Part shown: positions 16,461 to 24,838 of the stretch, in pieces | Position numbering within the stretch: position 1 is the stretch's first letter | Layout: every line of letters begins with the position of its first letter | Assembly: GCF_964246085.1 (NCBI RefSeq) | Contig: NZ_CAXTPD010000004.1 | Reading direction: 5' to 3' (one strand) | Length of the DNA stretch: 64,000 nucleotides | From: Brotaphodocola sp003480315 | Lineage (GTDB): Bacteria; Bacillota; Clostridia; Lachnospirales; Lachnospiraceae | Program-made: the position numbers and the translations under genes | Notes under the pieces: generated by a model | What the model saw: only the letters and a program-made list of their open reading frames with translations | Databases searched by the model: none | Told to the model about the DNA's origin: nothing

Positions 16461-17312
16461 ATGGGAGTCAGGGGAAGGTCACCGGTCCGGGATTATATTC
16501 TGATCCTGATCGGGGCATCAATTATGGGGTTTGCGATCAAAAACATTTATGATCCAATCGGTCTGGTTACGGGAGGTGTCTCCGGTGTGGCCATCATCTT
16601 AAAAAAACAGCTTGGTATGCCGCTGTGGCTGACAAATACAGCGATCAACGTTCCGCTGTTTGCGGCGGCAGCAAGGTTAAAGGGCTGGAAGTTTATCAGG
16701 CGTACGCTGGTGGCAACCGTTGCGCTTTCTGTATCGCTGTATGTGATCCCGGAAATTCCGTTTCTGATGGATGATCTGCTTTTGACGGCGCTGTTCGGAG
16801 GGATCATCACCGGGGCCGGGGCCGGCATTGTATTTGCCTGTCAGGCAACGACGGGCGGAACGGATATGCTGGCGGCGCTGATCCGCCGCTGGATGCCGCA
16901 TTACACCATTGCCCAGATCATGCAGGTGCTGGATGCCATTATTGTTCTGATCGGAGCAGGAGTTTTTGGCATCACCTATGCCCTTTATGCTTTGATCGCA
17001 ATCTATTCGGTTTCTAAGGTGTCGGACGGGATCATTGAAGGTATGAAATATTCCAAGGTGGCCTATATCATCTCGGATAAGAGTAAAGAAATCGCAGCGG
17101 CTATTTTAAAAGAGATGGATCGTGGTGTGACAGCCCTGGATGCAAGGGGAATGTACTCCGGAAACCGGAAAGATGTCCTGTTTTGTGTTGTATCGAGAAA
17201 AGAAATTGCACAATTAAAGGAGCTTGTAGTTGGTCATGATGCACAAGCTTTTGTCATCGTAAGTGACGCACGAGAGGTTTTAGGAGAAGGTTTTATTGAA
17301 TATAGACAATAA
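16461..17312 (+). CDS. YitT family membrane protein
   Basis: A 283-residue protein with five or six hydrophobic segments (DYILILIGASIMGFAIKNIY first; TGAGAGIVFACQATTGGTDMLAALI central) and a C-terminal cytoplasmic DUF2179 domain ending KELVVGHDAQAFVIVSDAREVLGEGF. This is the standard YitT layout; function in the cell is not established, with amino acid or metabolite transport suggested for some relatives. AAGGAGG precedes ATG 16461. A hairpin CCGGCAAA/TTTGCCGG lies just upstream. Confidence 0.9.
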   Translation: MGVRGRSPVRDYILILIGASIMGFAIKNIYDPIGLVTGGVSGVAIILKKQLGMPLWLTNTAINVPLFAAAARLKGWKFIRRTLVATVALSVSLYVIPEIPFLMDDLLLTALFGGIITGAGAGIVFACQATTGGTDMLAALIRRWMPHYTIAQIMQVLDAIIVLIGAGVFGITYALYALIAIYSVSKVSDGIIEGMKYSKVAYIISDKSKEIAAAILKEMDRGVTALDARGMYSGNRKDVLFCVVSRKEIAQLKELVVGHDAQAFVIVSDAREVLGEGFIEYRQ

Positions 17313-17325
17313 AACCTTAAAAAAG

Positions 17326-17359
17326 GCAGGCAAGTATTGGATACTTGCTTGCTTTTTTC
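17326..17359 (+). terminator. Rho-independent terminator after the YitT gene
   Basis: A 12-bp stem (17326-17337 with 17341-17352, one G-U pair, 3-nt loop) followed by TTTTTT. Confidence 0.88.
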
Positions 17360-17458
17360 TGCGAGGTGCATTAAAATATACAATAAAGGTCCTTTCAGGT
17401 TTGTGCGATTTTACAAAACGGGGCGGTATTACGAAATTAGGATTAAGGAGTGAATATT

Positions 17459-18547
17459 ATGATTTCAAACCAGATTCTTCAGACAACCATTGACGGACTG
17501 AAGGGAATCACCAGAATTGATCTGTGTATCTGTGATACAGAAGGAAAGGTGCTGGCTTCTACATTTCCGGAGGCAGAAGAGTATGAGAATTCCATTCTTT
17601 CTTTTGTGGAGTCACCGGCAGACAGCCAGGTGATCCAGGGATATCAGTTCTTCAAGGTGTTCGATGAGCATCAGTTAGAGTATATCCTGCTTGCCAAGGG
17701 CAGCAGCGATGATGTTTACATGGTAGGAAAGCTGGCAGCGTTCCAGATCCAGAATCTTCTGGTGGCTTACAAGGAGCGTTTTGACAAGGATAACTTCATC
17801 AAGAACCTGCTTCTTGATAATCTTTTACTGGTAGACATTTACAACCGCGCAAAGAAGCTGCATATTGAGACGAATGTGCGCAGGGTTGTATTCCTCATCG
17901 AGACCAAGCAGGAGAAAGATATCAATGCGCTTGAGACAGTCCGCAGTCTGTTTGCCACCAAGACGAAAGATTTCATTACCGCGGTAGATGAGAAAAACAT
18001 CATCCTGGTAAAGGAAGTAAAGCCGAATGAGGACTACGCAGATCTGGAGAAGACCGCCAGTGTCATCCTCGATATGTTAAGCTCTGAGGCTATGACCAAG
18101 GTGCGCGTGGCTTACGGTACCGTGGTCAACGACATCAAGGAAGTGTCCCGCTCTTATAAGGAAGCAAAGATGGCCCTGGATGTCGGCAAGATCTTTTACA
18201 ATGGCAAGAATGTGGTTGCATACGGAACTCTGGGAATCGGCCGCCTGATCTATCAGCTGCCGCTGCCGCTGTGCCGCATGTTTATCCGCGAGATCTTCGA
18301 CGGCAAATCTCCGGATGAGTTTGACGAGGAAACCTTAACCACCATCAACAAGTTCTTTGAGAACAGCTTAAATGTATCCGAAACATCCCGTCAGCTCTAC
18401 ATCCACAGAAATACCCTGGTGTACCGTCTTGACAAGCTGCAGAAGAGCACAGGACTGGACCTTCGTGTTTTTGAGGATGCGATTACATTCAAGATCGCAC
18501 TTATGGTTGTAAAGTACATGAAATACATGGAGAACCTGGACTATTAA
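17459..18547 (+). CDS. PucR/CdaR-type transcriptional regulator
   Basis: A 362-residue regulator. The N-terminal third (ITRIDLCICDTEGKVLAST) resembles a sensory domain, the middle is a GGDEF-like CdaR region (VRVAYGTVVNDIKEVSRSYKEAKMALDVG) and the C terminus is the PucR-type helix-turn-helix (NVSETSRQLYIHRNTLVYRLDKLQKSTGLDLR). ATG 17459 is preceded by AAGGAG at a proper distance; the GTG at 17450 overlaps that site. It is 2 bp from ftsE, so it may be cotranscribed with or control the division genes. The ligand is not known; a sugar diacid is not specifically supported. Confidence 0.85.
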   Translation: MISNQILQTTIDGLKGITRIDLCICDTEGKVLASTFPEAEEYENSILSFVESPADSQVIQGYQFFKVFDEHQLEYILLAKGSSDDVYMVGKLAAFQIQNLLVAYKERFDKDNFIKNLLLDNLLLVDIYNRAKKLHIETNVRRVVFLIETKQEKDINALETVRSLFATKTKDFITAVDEKNIILVKEVKPNEDYADLEKTASVILDMLSSEAMTKVRVAYGTVVNDIKEVSRSYKEAKMALDVGKIFYNGKNVVAYGTLGIGRLIYQLPLPLCRMFIREIFDGKSPDEFDEETLTTINKFFENSLNVSETSRQLYIHRNTLVYRLDKLQKSTGLDLRVFEDAITFKIALMVVKYMKYMENLDY

Positions 18548-18549
18548 TC

Positions 18550-19236
18550 ATGATTGAAATTCGTAATATAAGCAAAACGTATGATAACGGTAGCAAGGCA
18601 CTGAAGGATATCGACATCCGTATCCAGGACGGAGAATTTGTCTTTATCATGGGACGGAGCGGATCAGGAAAATCAACCCTGATCCGTCTTCTGCTGAAAG
18701 AGGCAGAACCTACGTCTGGACGCATCGTTGTGAATGATATGGATCTTCAGAAGATGCCGCGCCGTTATATTCCCAAATACCGCCGCCGTCTGGGCGTGGT
18801 GTTTCAGGATTTCCGGCTTTTAAAAGACCGGACCGTATTTGAAAATGTAGCATTTGCCCAGCGCGTGGTAGGTGCCTCTCCGAGAAAAATCCGCGAAGAG
18901 GTTCCGCGTATGTTAAAACTGGTGGGACTTTCCTCCAAGTACAAGTCTTTCCCACACCAGCTTTCCGGCGGAGAGCAGCAGCGTGTAGCGATTGCCCGTG
19001 CGCTGATCAACCGTCCGGAGGTACTTCTGGCCGACGAGCCGACCGGAAATCTGGATCATGAGAATGCGGCAGAAATCATGAAGCTACTGGAACGGATCAA
19101 CGCGCTTGGCACTACGGTTGTGGTCGTAACCCACAGTCAGGAAATGGTAGACCAGATGGGCAAACGTGTCATCACCCTGAACAAGGGACGTCTGGTAAGT
19201 GACGAGAGAAAGGGTGGATCGGACCGTGAAGATTAG
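18550..19236 (+). CDS. ftsE: Cell division ATP-binding protein FtsE
   Basis: ATPase subunit of the FtsEX complex, which couples the cytoplasmic division machinery to cell-wall hydrolases. The 228-residue protein has Walker A GRSGSGKST, the FtsE-typical GVVFQDFRLLKDRTVFENVAFA, the signature LSGGEQQRVAIARALINRPEVLLADEPTGNLD and the switch His in VVVVTHSQEM. It overlaps the inferred ftsX start by 11 bp, indicating translational coupling. Confidence 0.95.
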   Translation: MIEIRNISKTYDNGSKALKDIDIRIQDGEFVFIMGRSGSGKSTLIRLLLKEAEPTSGRIVVNDMDLQKMPRRYIPKYRRRLGVVFQDFRLLKDRTVFENVAFAQRVVGASPRKIREEVPRMLKLVGLSSKYKSFPHQLSGGEQQRVAIARALINRPEVLLADEPTGNLDHENAAEIMKLLERINALGTTVVVVTHSQEMVDQMGKRVITLNKGRLVSDERKGGSDRED

Positions 19237-20134
19237 TACATTCTGGTATTGCATAAAAGAGGGCATGAAGAATATATGCAGAAACATCTGGTTTTCGCTT
19301 GCTTCTGTGGCGACGATTTCTGCATGTATTTTTTTGTTTTGCCTGTTTTTTTCCATTATCGCCAATATCCGGTATATGGTGAAGCATGTGGAGAGCACGG
19401 TTGGAATTACAGTGCTGTTTGATGAAAATTTGACAGAGCAGGATATCCAGGGGCTTGGCGAGATCATCCACCAGCGGCCTGAAATCCGCGAGATGTATTA
19501 TATTTCTGCGGAAGATGCCTGGAATTCTTTTAAGGAAGAGTATTTTGCAGGCCATGAGGAGCTGGCCGAGGGCTTTGCGGAAGACAATCCGCTGGCTGGT
19601 TCTGCTTCTTATGAGATCTTTTTAAACGATATTTCCCAGCAGGATGAGCTGGTTGCGTATTTACAGGGGCTGGATGGCGTTCGCCAGGTGAACTATTCCA
19701 ACTCGGCGGTCGCCGGTTTTTCAGGCTTCAACCGTGTGATCGGTGTCCTGTCTTCCCTGATCATTGGTGTGCTTCTGGCGGTATCCCTGTTTTTGATCAA
19801 CAACACTATTTCCGTAGCAGCGGCATTCCGCAGACAGGAGTGCCAGATCATGCGCCTGATCGGTGCTACAAATTTTATGATCCGTGCACCGTTTATCGTT
19901 GAGGGCGTGATGATCGGCCTTATTGGCGCGCTGATCCCGTTGGCAGGAACCTATTTCCTCTATACAAAAGGAATTGTGTATCTGTCTGAGCGGTTTCATG
20001 TGCTCTCCAACCTGTTTTATTTTGTACCGGTTGGTGAAATCTATCCGCTGCTGATCGGGGCAGCACTGATCCTGGGTGTGGGAATCGGATTTTTTGGAAG
20101 CTTTTTCACCATTCGCAAGTATATGAAGGTGTAA
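19226..20134 (+). CDS. ftsX: Cell division protein FtsX
   Basis: Membrane subunit of FtsEX. About 302 residues with one N-terminal membrane segment (FSLASVATISACIFLFCLFFSIIANI), a large extracytoplasmic loop, and three C-terminal segments (VIGVLSSLIIGVLLAVSLFLI, APFIVEGVMIGLIGALIPLAG, LIGAALILGVGIGFFGSFF). GTG 19226 is taken as start because GAAAGGG lies upstream and similarity starts at KISTFWYCIKEGMKNI; an in-frame GTG at 19199 would overlap ftsE further. The extracytoplasmic loop is expected to engage the downstream M23 hydrolase. Confidence 0.93.
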   Translation: MKISTFWYCIKEGMKNICRNIWFSLASVATISACIFLFCLFFSIIANIRYMVKHVESTVGITVLFDENLTEQDIQGLGEIIHQRPEIREMYYISAEDAWNSFKEEYFAGHEELAEGFAEDNPLAGSASYEIFLNDISQQDELVAYLQGLDGVRQVNYSNSAVAGFSGFNRVIGVLSSLIIGVLLAVSLFLINNTISVAAAFRRQECQIMRLIGATNFMIRAPFIVEGVMIGLIGALIPLAGTYFLYTKGIVYLSERFHVLSNLFYFVPVGEIYPLLIGAALILGVGIGFFGSFFTIRKYMKV

Positions 20135-20136
20135 CG

Positions 20137-21426
20137 ATGCATAAAAACAAATGGAAAAACATACAAAAACGTATGCTGGCAGCAATGCTGGGCACGATAA
20201 TTGCCATGTCCTCATTCCAGACAGTTTACGCAACAAAGCAGGATGTGGAGGCGGCCAAAAAGAAGGTCAGCTCCATTGAAGAAGAAAAGAAAAAGGTACA
20301 GGCTACCATTAAAAATCTGGAAGGATTGAAAAATGATGCGGCCGCATACGTGAAGGAGTTGGATGGCAGTCTGACAAAACTGGAGGGAGAGCTGGATCAG
20401 CTTTCTGCCCAGATCGGGACCAAGGAACAGGAGATCTCCGATACCGGCGTGGCGCTGGAACAGGCGAAGGCAACGGAAAATAAACAGTATGCGGATATGA
20501 AGCTGCGTATCAAATACATGTATGAGCAGGGCAATACCAGCTATATCGATATGCTGTTTCAGTCCGCAGATATGGTACAGCTCATGAACCGCGCTGAATA
20601 TATTAACAAAATTTCAGATTATGACCGCAAAAAGATGGACGAGTACGAGGAAACCCGCCAGACGATCGCGGACGAGGAACAGAAATTAAAGACTGACCGG
20701 GAAGCGCTTCTGACAATGCAGGAGCAGACAAAGGCAAAGCAGGAGTCTGTCAGGACGCTGCGTGCCCAGAAGAATAAAGAGATGCAGAATTATGCGAGTC
20801 AGATCGATACTGCCCAGGGCCAGGTAGACCAGTACAATGCGGATTTGTCAGCCCAGGAGAACAAGATTAAGCAGATCGAGGCAGAGATCAGGCGCAAGGA
20901 AGAGGAGGAGCGCAAGAAGGCAGAAGCAGCCCGGAAGGCAGAAGAAGAAGCCAGAAAGAAAGCAGAGGCGGCCGGAAAGAAGGTTTCTGCCACTGATAAG
21001 GCAGCTTCGTATAATGTTGCCAGTCTTGGGAATATTAGCTTTAAGTGGCCGTGCCCATCCAGCAGCCGGATTTCTTCCGGTTTCGGAGGCAGAACTTCAC
21101 CGACCAAGGGAGCATCCAGCAACCATCAGGGTATCGATATTCCTGCATCCACCGGTGCGGCGATCACGGCAGCGGCGTCCGGTACCGTTGTGGTGTCTAC
21201 CTACAGCTATTCCGCGGGAAATTACATTATGATCAGTCATGGCGGTGGTGTATACACCGTATATATGCATTGTTCCCAGCTGCTGGCATCGGAAGGCCAG
21301 ACGGTAAAACAGGGACAGACGATTGCAAAAGTCGGCTCTACCGGCTATTCTACCGGCTCACATCTGCATTTCGGTATCCGCTCCGGCGGACGCTATGTGA
21401 ATCCGCAGTCTTACGTAAGCCCGTAA
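20137..21426 (+). CDS. Secreted M23 murein hydrolase with coiled coil (FtsEX partner)
   Basis: A 429-residue exported protein: signal peptide (RMLAAMLGTIIAMSSFQTVYA), long coiled coil (about residues 30-290, including a KAEEEARKKAEAA stretch), and a C-terminal LytM/M23 peptidase domain. Zinc ligands look complete: H330-x3-D334 (SNHQGID) and H409-x-H411 (GSHLHFG). In E. coli the EnvC relative has a degenerate, inactive LytM domain; here the site is intact, so direct peptidoglycan endopeptidase activity is inferred. It starts 2 bp after ftsX, strongly suggesting that FtsEX controls it. Confidence 0.9.
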   Translation: MHKNKWKNIQKRMLAAMLGTIIAMSSFQTVYATKQDVEAAKKKVSSIEEEKKKVQATIKNLEGLKNDAAAYVKELDGSLTKLEGELDQLSAQIGTKEQEISDTGVALEQAKATENKQYADMKLRIKYMYEQGNTSYIDMLFQSADMVQLMNRAEYINKISDYDRKKMDEYEETRQTIADEEQKLKTDREALLTMQEQTKAKQESVRTLRAQKNKEMQNYASQIDTAQGQVDQYNADLSAQENKIKQIEAEIRRKEEEERKKAEAARKAEEEARKKAEAAGKKVSATDKAASYNVASLGNISFKWPCPSSSRISSGFGGRTSPTKGASSNHQGIDIPASTGAAITAAASGTVVVSTYSYSAGNYIMISHGGGVYTVYMHCSQLLASEGQTVKQGQTIAKVGSTGYSTGSHLHFGIRSGGRYVNPQSYVSP

Positions 21427-21454
21427 AGATTCAGAAACAGACGAGGTGACATCA

Positions 21455-22798
21455 TTGGAGAAAGAAAATAAGGGCAAGTCAAAATTTTGGAAAGGTGTTT
21501 TAGCAGGTTCCCTTGTAACTGCTCTGGCAGGCTTTGGTATCGTAGGTGTGGCAACCGGCATATCCGTGATCGGGCGCACTGTGATCGAAAATCAGGCACA
21601 GAATACGACAGCAGCGGGCTCCGGCAGCGATGCCGTGCGTACCCAGGTGAATTTAAAGCAGGTTGATGCGAAAGTTTCCGTGCTGCAGCAGATCATCGAT
21701 CGGTATTTTCTGTTTGATGAGGATGCGGAGCAGATGGAGACCGGCATCTATAAAGGCATGCTGGCCGGTCTGGGTGACCCGTACACGGTTTATTACACTC
21801 CGGATGAGTACAGCTCTTTAACGGAGGAAACCAGCGGCGTGTATTGTGGCATTGGTGTTCTGGTCAGCAAAAATGTGCAGACCGGAATTGTAACAGCACT
21901 CCGTGTATTCCCGGGATCTCCGGCAGAGGAAGCGGGGATGCAGAAGGGGGATATCATTTATAAGGTAAAAGACATATCTGCGGCAGAAGCGGAGCTGGAT
22001 ATTCTGGTCCAGGAGTATATCCGCGGTGAGGAAGGCTCCTATGTGGATGTTACTGTTCTGCGGGGGAGCGAGGAAATACCGCTTCATATTCAGCGGCGTA
22101 TGGTGGAGGTTGCTACCGTAGAGCACCAGATGCTGCCGGATAAGACCGGATATGTGGAAGTAACGCAGTTTGATACGGTGACTGCTGAGCAGTTTATTTC
22201 TGCAGTGTCTGATCTGGAAAAGCAGGGTATGGAGCGCCTGGTCATCGACCTGCGCGATAATCCGGGTGGCGTGGTAACCTCCTGTGTGGAGATGGCAGCT
22301 TATATTCTGCCGGAAAATCAGCATAACGGAACGATTCTTTCCACGGCCACCAAAACCGGTCAGGAGGAACGTTATTATTGTCAGGATGGCGAGACCAGGC
22401 ATGAGGTGCGCGGGACAGATACCAAAGACGGCGAGTTCCCGAAGACGGATGATCATGAACTGAATGTGCCGATCGCAGTGCTCATCAACGGCCAGTCTGC
22501 CAGTGCGGCAGAGGTATTTGCAGGTGCCCTGCAGGATTACGGTGCAGCAACACTGGTGGGAACCACATCCTTCGGAAAAGGAATTGTACAGAGCCTGATT
22601 CCGTTAACGGACGGTTCAGCAGTCAAGATCACCACCGCCCACTACTATACCCCGGCCGGACATGATCTTCATAAAAAAGGTCTGACCCCGGATGTAACGG
22701 TGGAACAGAAGCTGGATGAGGATCTCATCGGGCAGTACGATGTTCCGCTGGAGCGGGATAATCAGGTGCAGGCAGCGATCGAAGTGCTGGAGAAGTAG
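21455..22798 (+). CDS. S41 family C-terminal processing protease (CtpA type)
   Basis: A 447-residue exported serine protease. It has an N-terminal membrane segment (GVLAGSLVTALAGFGIVGVATGISVI), a PDZ domain (GVYCGIGVLVSKNVQTGIV...FPGSPAEEAGMQKGDIIYKV) and the S41 catalytic domain with the Ser-Lys dyad in INGQSASAAEVFAGALQDYGAATLVGTTSFGKGIVQ. TTG 21455 is preferred as start because GAGGTGAC sits 6 bp before it; GTG 21446 lies inside that site. It is the last gene of the ftsEX group and is followed by a terminator. The cleaved substrate is unknown; control of the M23 hydrolase is a possible link. Confidence 0.92.
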   Translation: MEKENKGKSKFWKGVLAGSLVTALAGFGIVGVATGISVIGRTVIENQAQNTTAAGSGSDAVRTQVNLKQVDAKVSVLQQIIDRYFLFDEDAEQMETGIYKGMLAGLGDPYTVYYTPDEYSSLTEETSGVYCGIGVLVSKNVQTGIVTALRVFPGSPAEEAGMQKGDIIYKVKDISAAEAELDILVQEYIRGEEGSYVDVTVLRGSEEIPLHIQRRMVEVATVEHQMLPDKTGYVEVTQFDTVTAEQFISAVSDLEKQGMERLVIDLRDNPGGVVTSCVEMAAYILPENQHNGTILSTATKTGQEERYYCQDGETRHEVRGTDTKDGEFPKTDDHELNVPIAVLINGQSASAAEVFAGALQDYGAATLVGTTSFGKGIVQSLIPLTDGSAVKITTAHYYTPAGHDLHKKGLTPDVTVEQKLDEDLIGQYDVPLERDNQVQAAIEVLEK

Positions 22799-22839
22799 AA
22801 GCCCATCTGGTAACCAAAAAAGAATATAATCTGATACTT

Positions 22840-22874
22840 GCCGCATGCATAGAACAAAATGCATGCGGCTTTTT
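22840..22874 (+). terminator. Rho-independent terminator of the ftsEX-ctpA operon
   Basis: A perfect 11-bp stem GCCGCATGCAT/ATGCATGCGGC (22840-22850, 22859-22869) followed by TTTTTC. The dispersed repeat begins directly after it. Confidence 0.9.
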
Positions 22875-22876
22875 CT

Positions 22877-23000
22877 GTATGATAGGAAATTGCGTCCTAT
22901 CATACAAAAACGCTCCGCGAGGATGCGCACTCGGCGCAAAGGCAGATGGTTGCCGAAGCAACCGCGCCTCGGCGCGAGAATGTGCCAAGGCACATTCTTT
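22877..23000 (+). repeat. Dispersed multi-hairpin repeat, full copy 2
   Basis: Nearly identical to 13761-13888. The first hairpin (22877-22887 with 22895-22905) is again a perfect 11-bp stem, but its third and fifth pairs differ from copy 1 on both sides (T-A to A-T and C-G to G-C). The GGTTGC/GCAACC stem keeps its pairing while the loop changes from TGAG to CGAA, and the terminal GAATGTGCC/GGCACATTC stem with T-run is conserved. It lies between the ctpA terminator and a bidirectional terminator; this 300-bp gap has no gene. Confidence 0.88.
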
Positions 23001-23032
23001 ATCATATTTTATCAAGTACAACGATCTGTCTG

Positions 23033-23077
23033 AATAAAGGTCCGGAAGGCGGTCTCATTCACTTCCGGACCTTTATT
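23033..23077. terminator. Bidirectional terminator between ctpA side and the DUF134 gene
   Basis: A perfect 16-bp stem (23033-23048 with 23062-23077) with A-rich and T-rich ends, so it can terminate both the rightward transcript and the leftward DUF134 gene ending at 23102. Confidence 0.9.
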
Positions 23078-23101
23078 AGTTCCGTCCTATTGCAATGATC
23101 T

Positions 23102-23887
23102 TTAGTGGCAGCTGTGCTCACCGCAGCTGTGTTCGCCACAGGCATGTCCTTCACCTTCATGGTCATGATGGCTGCAGTGTACGTTCGGGTTATAGCCGAG
23201 GGTTCCGGTTAACAGTGCATTTACGGCTTCGTCTGCGTTTCCGCTTACGCCGCCGTACAGCTGGATGCCGGCCTGGGCGAGTGCGTTCTGGGCACCGCCG
23301 CCGATGCCTCCGCAGATCAGAGTGTCGACGTTATGTTCCAGCAGAAAACCGGCAAGAGCTCCATGTCCGCTTCCGTTGGTATCAACAACTTCGACAGCAG
23401 TTATGGTTCCGTTCTCTACCGTGTAGAGCTTAAACTGCTCTGTGTGTCCAAAATGCTGAAAAATTTCTCCGTTCTCATAAGTAACTGCAATTTTCATAAT
23501 ACCTTCTCCTTTGTTGTGTTGTAGATGGAAAACAGGAAAACTGTGCTCTGCCGTGGCCATGTGGCACATGCATTGCCCGCAGCGGGGATATTCCCGCCCT
23601 TCGCAGATTCGGTAATTTCCACCGGAAATGATGAGCCGTTTCCCGTTTACGATGCACTGTGCAAGCTTATAACGGGCACTTTCATAAATTTCCGTGACCG
23701 TTGTGCGAGAAACATCCATCTGCGCGGAGCATTGTTCATGGGTTTTCTTTTCCAGGTCAACCAGACGGATCACTTCATATTCATCCAGTGTAAGTGTGAT
23801 CGTGTCATCGGTCTGGCTGTTTTCCGGATAAAATGAATCGTACTGCGGTGTAAAGCAGATCCTCCTGCATTTTTGGGGTCTCGGCAT
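23102..23887 (-). CDS. DUF134 DNA-binding domain fused to NifX/NifB-like domain
   Basis: A 261-residue reading frame. Residues 1-100 are a DUF134 (UPF0251) domain: MPRPQKCRRICFTPQYDSFYP, then a helix-turn-helix like sigma region 4 (LTLDEYEVIRLVDLEKKTHEQCSAQMDVSRTTVTEIYESARYKLA). Residues 131-230 are a dinitrogenase iron-molybdenum cofactor-type domain (KIAVTYENGEIFQHFGHTEQFKLY; VDTLICGGIGGGAQNALAQAGIQLYGG). The tail is rich in His and Cys (HCSHHDHEGEGHACGEHSCGEHSCH), a likely metal-binding end. Inside the linker a strong ribosome site precedes ATG 23497, so the second domain may also be made alone. AAGGAGG precedes ATG 23887. Metal- or cluster-responsive autoregulation is inferred, not shown. 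Confidence 0.85.
   Translation of the reverse strand: MPRPQKCRRICFTPQYDSFYPENSQTDDTITLTLDEYEVIRLVDLEKKTHEQCSAQMDVSRTTVTEIYESARYKLAQCIVNGKRLIISGGNYRICEGREYPRCGQCMCHMATAEHSFPVFHLQHNKGEGIMKIAVTYENGEIFQHFGHTEQFKLYTVENGTITAVEVVDTNGSGHGALAGFLLEHNVDTLICGGIGGGAQNALAQAGIQLYGGVSGNADEAVNALLTGTLGYNPNVHCSHHDHEGEGHACGEHSCGEHSCH
23502..23513 (-). promoter_or_regulatory. Internal ribosome binding site in the DUF134-NifX frame
   Basis: Read on the minus strand, AAAGGAGAAGG lies 4-5 bp before in-frame ATG 23497, where the NifX-like domain begins (131 residues, 23102-23497). It encodes the linker HNKGEG of the long frame. Confidence 0.6.
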
Positions 23888-23906
23888 CTGAAATCCTCCT
23901 TGTTTT

Positions 23907-23946
23907 CGACATATGTCGATTATAACTCATAAATAACAAAAGTCAA
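23907..23946 (-). promoter_or_regulatory. Promoter and palindromic operator of the DUF134-NifX gene
   Basis: On the minus strand TTGACT (23941-23946) and a perfect TATAAT (23919-23924) are spaced by 16 bp. Directly after the -10 box is the perfect 12-bp palindrome CGACATATGTCG (23907-23918), placed at the expected transcription start, a typical repressor position. Confidence 0.75.
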
Positions 23947-23988
23947 TACGAAAACCACTATTAACCTGGGGACTTCGGGATATAAAGA

Positions 23989-24066
23989 TTGACAGATCTG
24001 CCTGATTAGGGTACCATCCAATAGGAACGATACGCTGTGTTCCGCCGGTTGCGGAAAATGCGGAAC
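23989..24066 (+). promoter_or_regulatory. Promoter and inverted repeat upstream of sufC
   Basis: TTGACA (23989-23994) and TACCAT (24012-24017) are spaced by 17 bp. Downstream, GTTCCGC (24039-24045) can pair either with GCGGAA (24051-24056) or with GCGGAAC (24060-24066), a candidate operator or alternative hairpin. Confidence 0.6.
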
Positions 24067-24100
24067 ATAGCGGACATACTATAGAAGAGGTGAGAATCAC

Positions 24101-24838
24101 ATGTTAAAGGTAGACAACCTCACGTTTGAGGTGAATGAAGAGGGCAGAAAACGCTGTCTGGTCAATCATGTCAGTTTTCAGGTTGCGGATGGTGAAATGT
24201 TAGTGATTACCGGGCCGAATGGCGGCGGTAAGTCTACGCTGGCCAAGGTGCTGGCAGGCATTGAAAAAGCGGATGAGGGTCGGATTTTCCTGGATGAAGA
24301 GGATATTTCCGGTTACGATATCGATCATCGTGCCAATGCGGGAATTGGCTATGCATTCCAGCAGCCGCCGCGCTTTAAGGGCATGACTGTAGCTAGAATG
24401 CTGTCTCTTGCGGCTGGAAAGGATCTGACGGAGGCAGAGAGCTGTAAGCTGCTTTCTGCAGTAGGACTTTGTTCTGCCGACTATCTGAACCGACAGATGG
24501 ACGGCACACTTTCCGGAGGTGAGATGAAGCGTCTGGAGATTGCAACGGTACTGGCGAAACCGCACAAGGTCAGCATTTTTGATGAGCCGGAGGCCGGTAT
24601 TGATCTTTGGAGCTTTTCTATGCTGATCAAACGGTTTGAGGAGATCCACAAAGAGAAAAAGGAAAGCCTGATCCTGATTTCCCATCAGGAGCGGATCATC
24701 CGTATGGCAGACAAGATCATGGTGATCGAAGATGGTGAAGTGAAACAATACGGCAGCCGTGAGGAAGTCCTGCCAACTCTGTTTACACAGGAGGGCTGCG
24801 GCAAGTGTGCGAATGGACTGGAAGGAGGTGTCTGCTGA
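24101..24838 (+). CDS. sufC: Fe-S cluster assembly ATPase, SufC-like
   Basis: A 245-residue ABC ATPase of the SufC group: Walker A TGPNGGGKSTL, the SufC-typical GIGYAFQQPPRFKGMTVARML, signature LSGGEMKRLEIATVLAKPHKVSIFDEPEAGIDLW, and switch His in LISHQERI. The stop codon overlaps the next start as TGATG, so the two proteins are translationally coupled. The C terminus ends with a CGKC pair. Partner of SufB in Fe-S cluster assembly; no sufS, sufU or sufD is nearby. Confidence 0.88.
   Translation: MLKVDNLTFEVNEEGRKRCLVNHVSFQVADGEMLVITGPNGGGKSTLAKVLAGIEKADEGRIFLDEEDISGYDIDHRANAGIGYAFQQPPRFKGMTVARMLSLAAGKDLTEAESCKLLSAVGLCSADYLNRQMDGTLSGGEMKRLEIATVLAKPHKVSIFDEPEAGIDLWSFSMLIKRFEEIHKEKKESLILISHQERIIRMADKIMVIEDGEVKQYGSREEVLPTLFTQEGCGKCANGLEGGVC

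Noticed and set aside
20900..20990. Short Lys/Glu/Ala codon repeats in the M23 hydrolase gene
   Set aside because: These are ordinary coiled-coil low-complexity codons and do not form a DNA repeat of their own.
23525..23836. Plus-strand frame opposite the DUF134 domain
   Set aside because: Antisense shadow; the minus-strand gene has promoter, ribosome site and clear domains.
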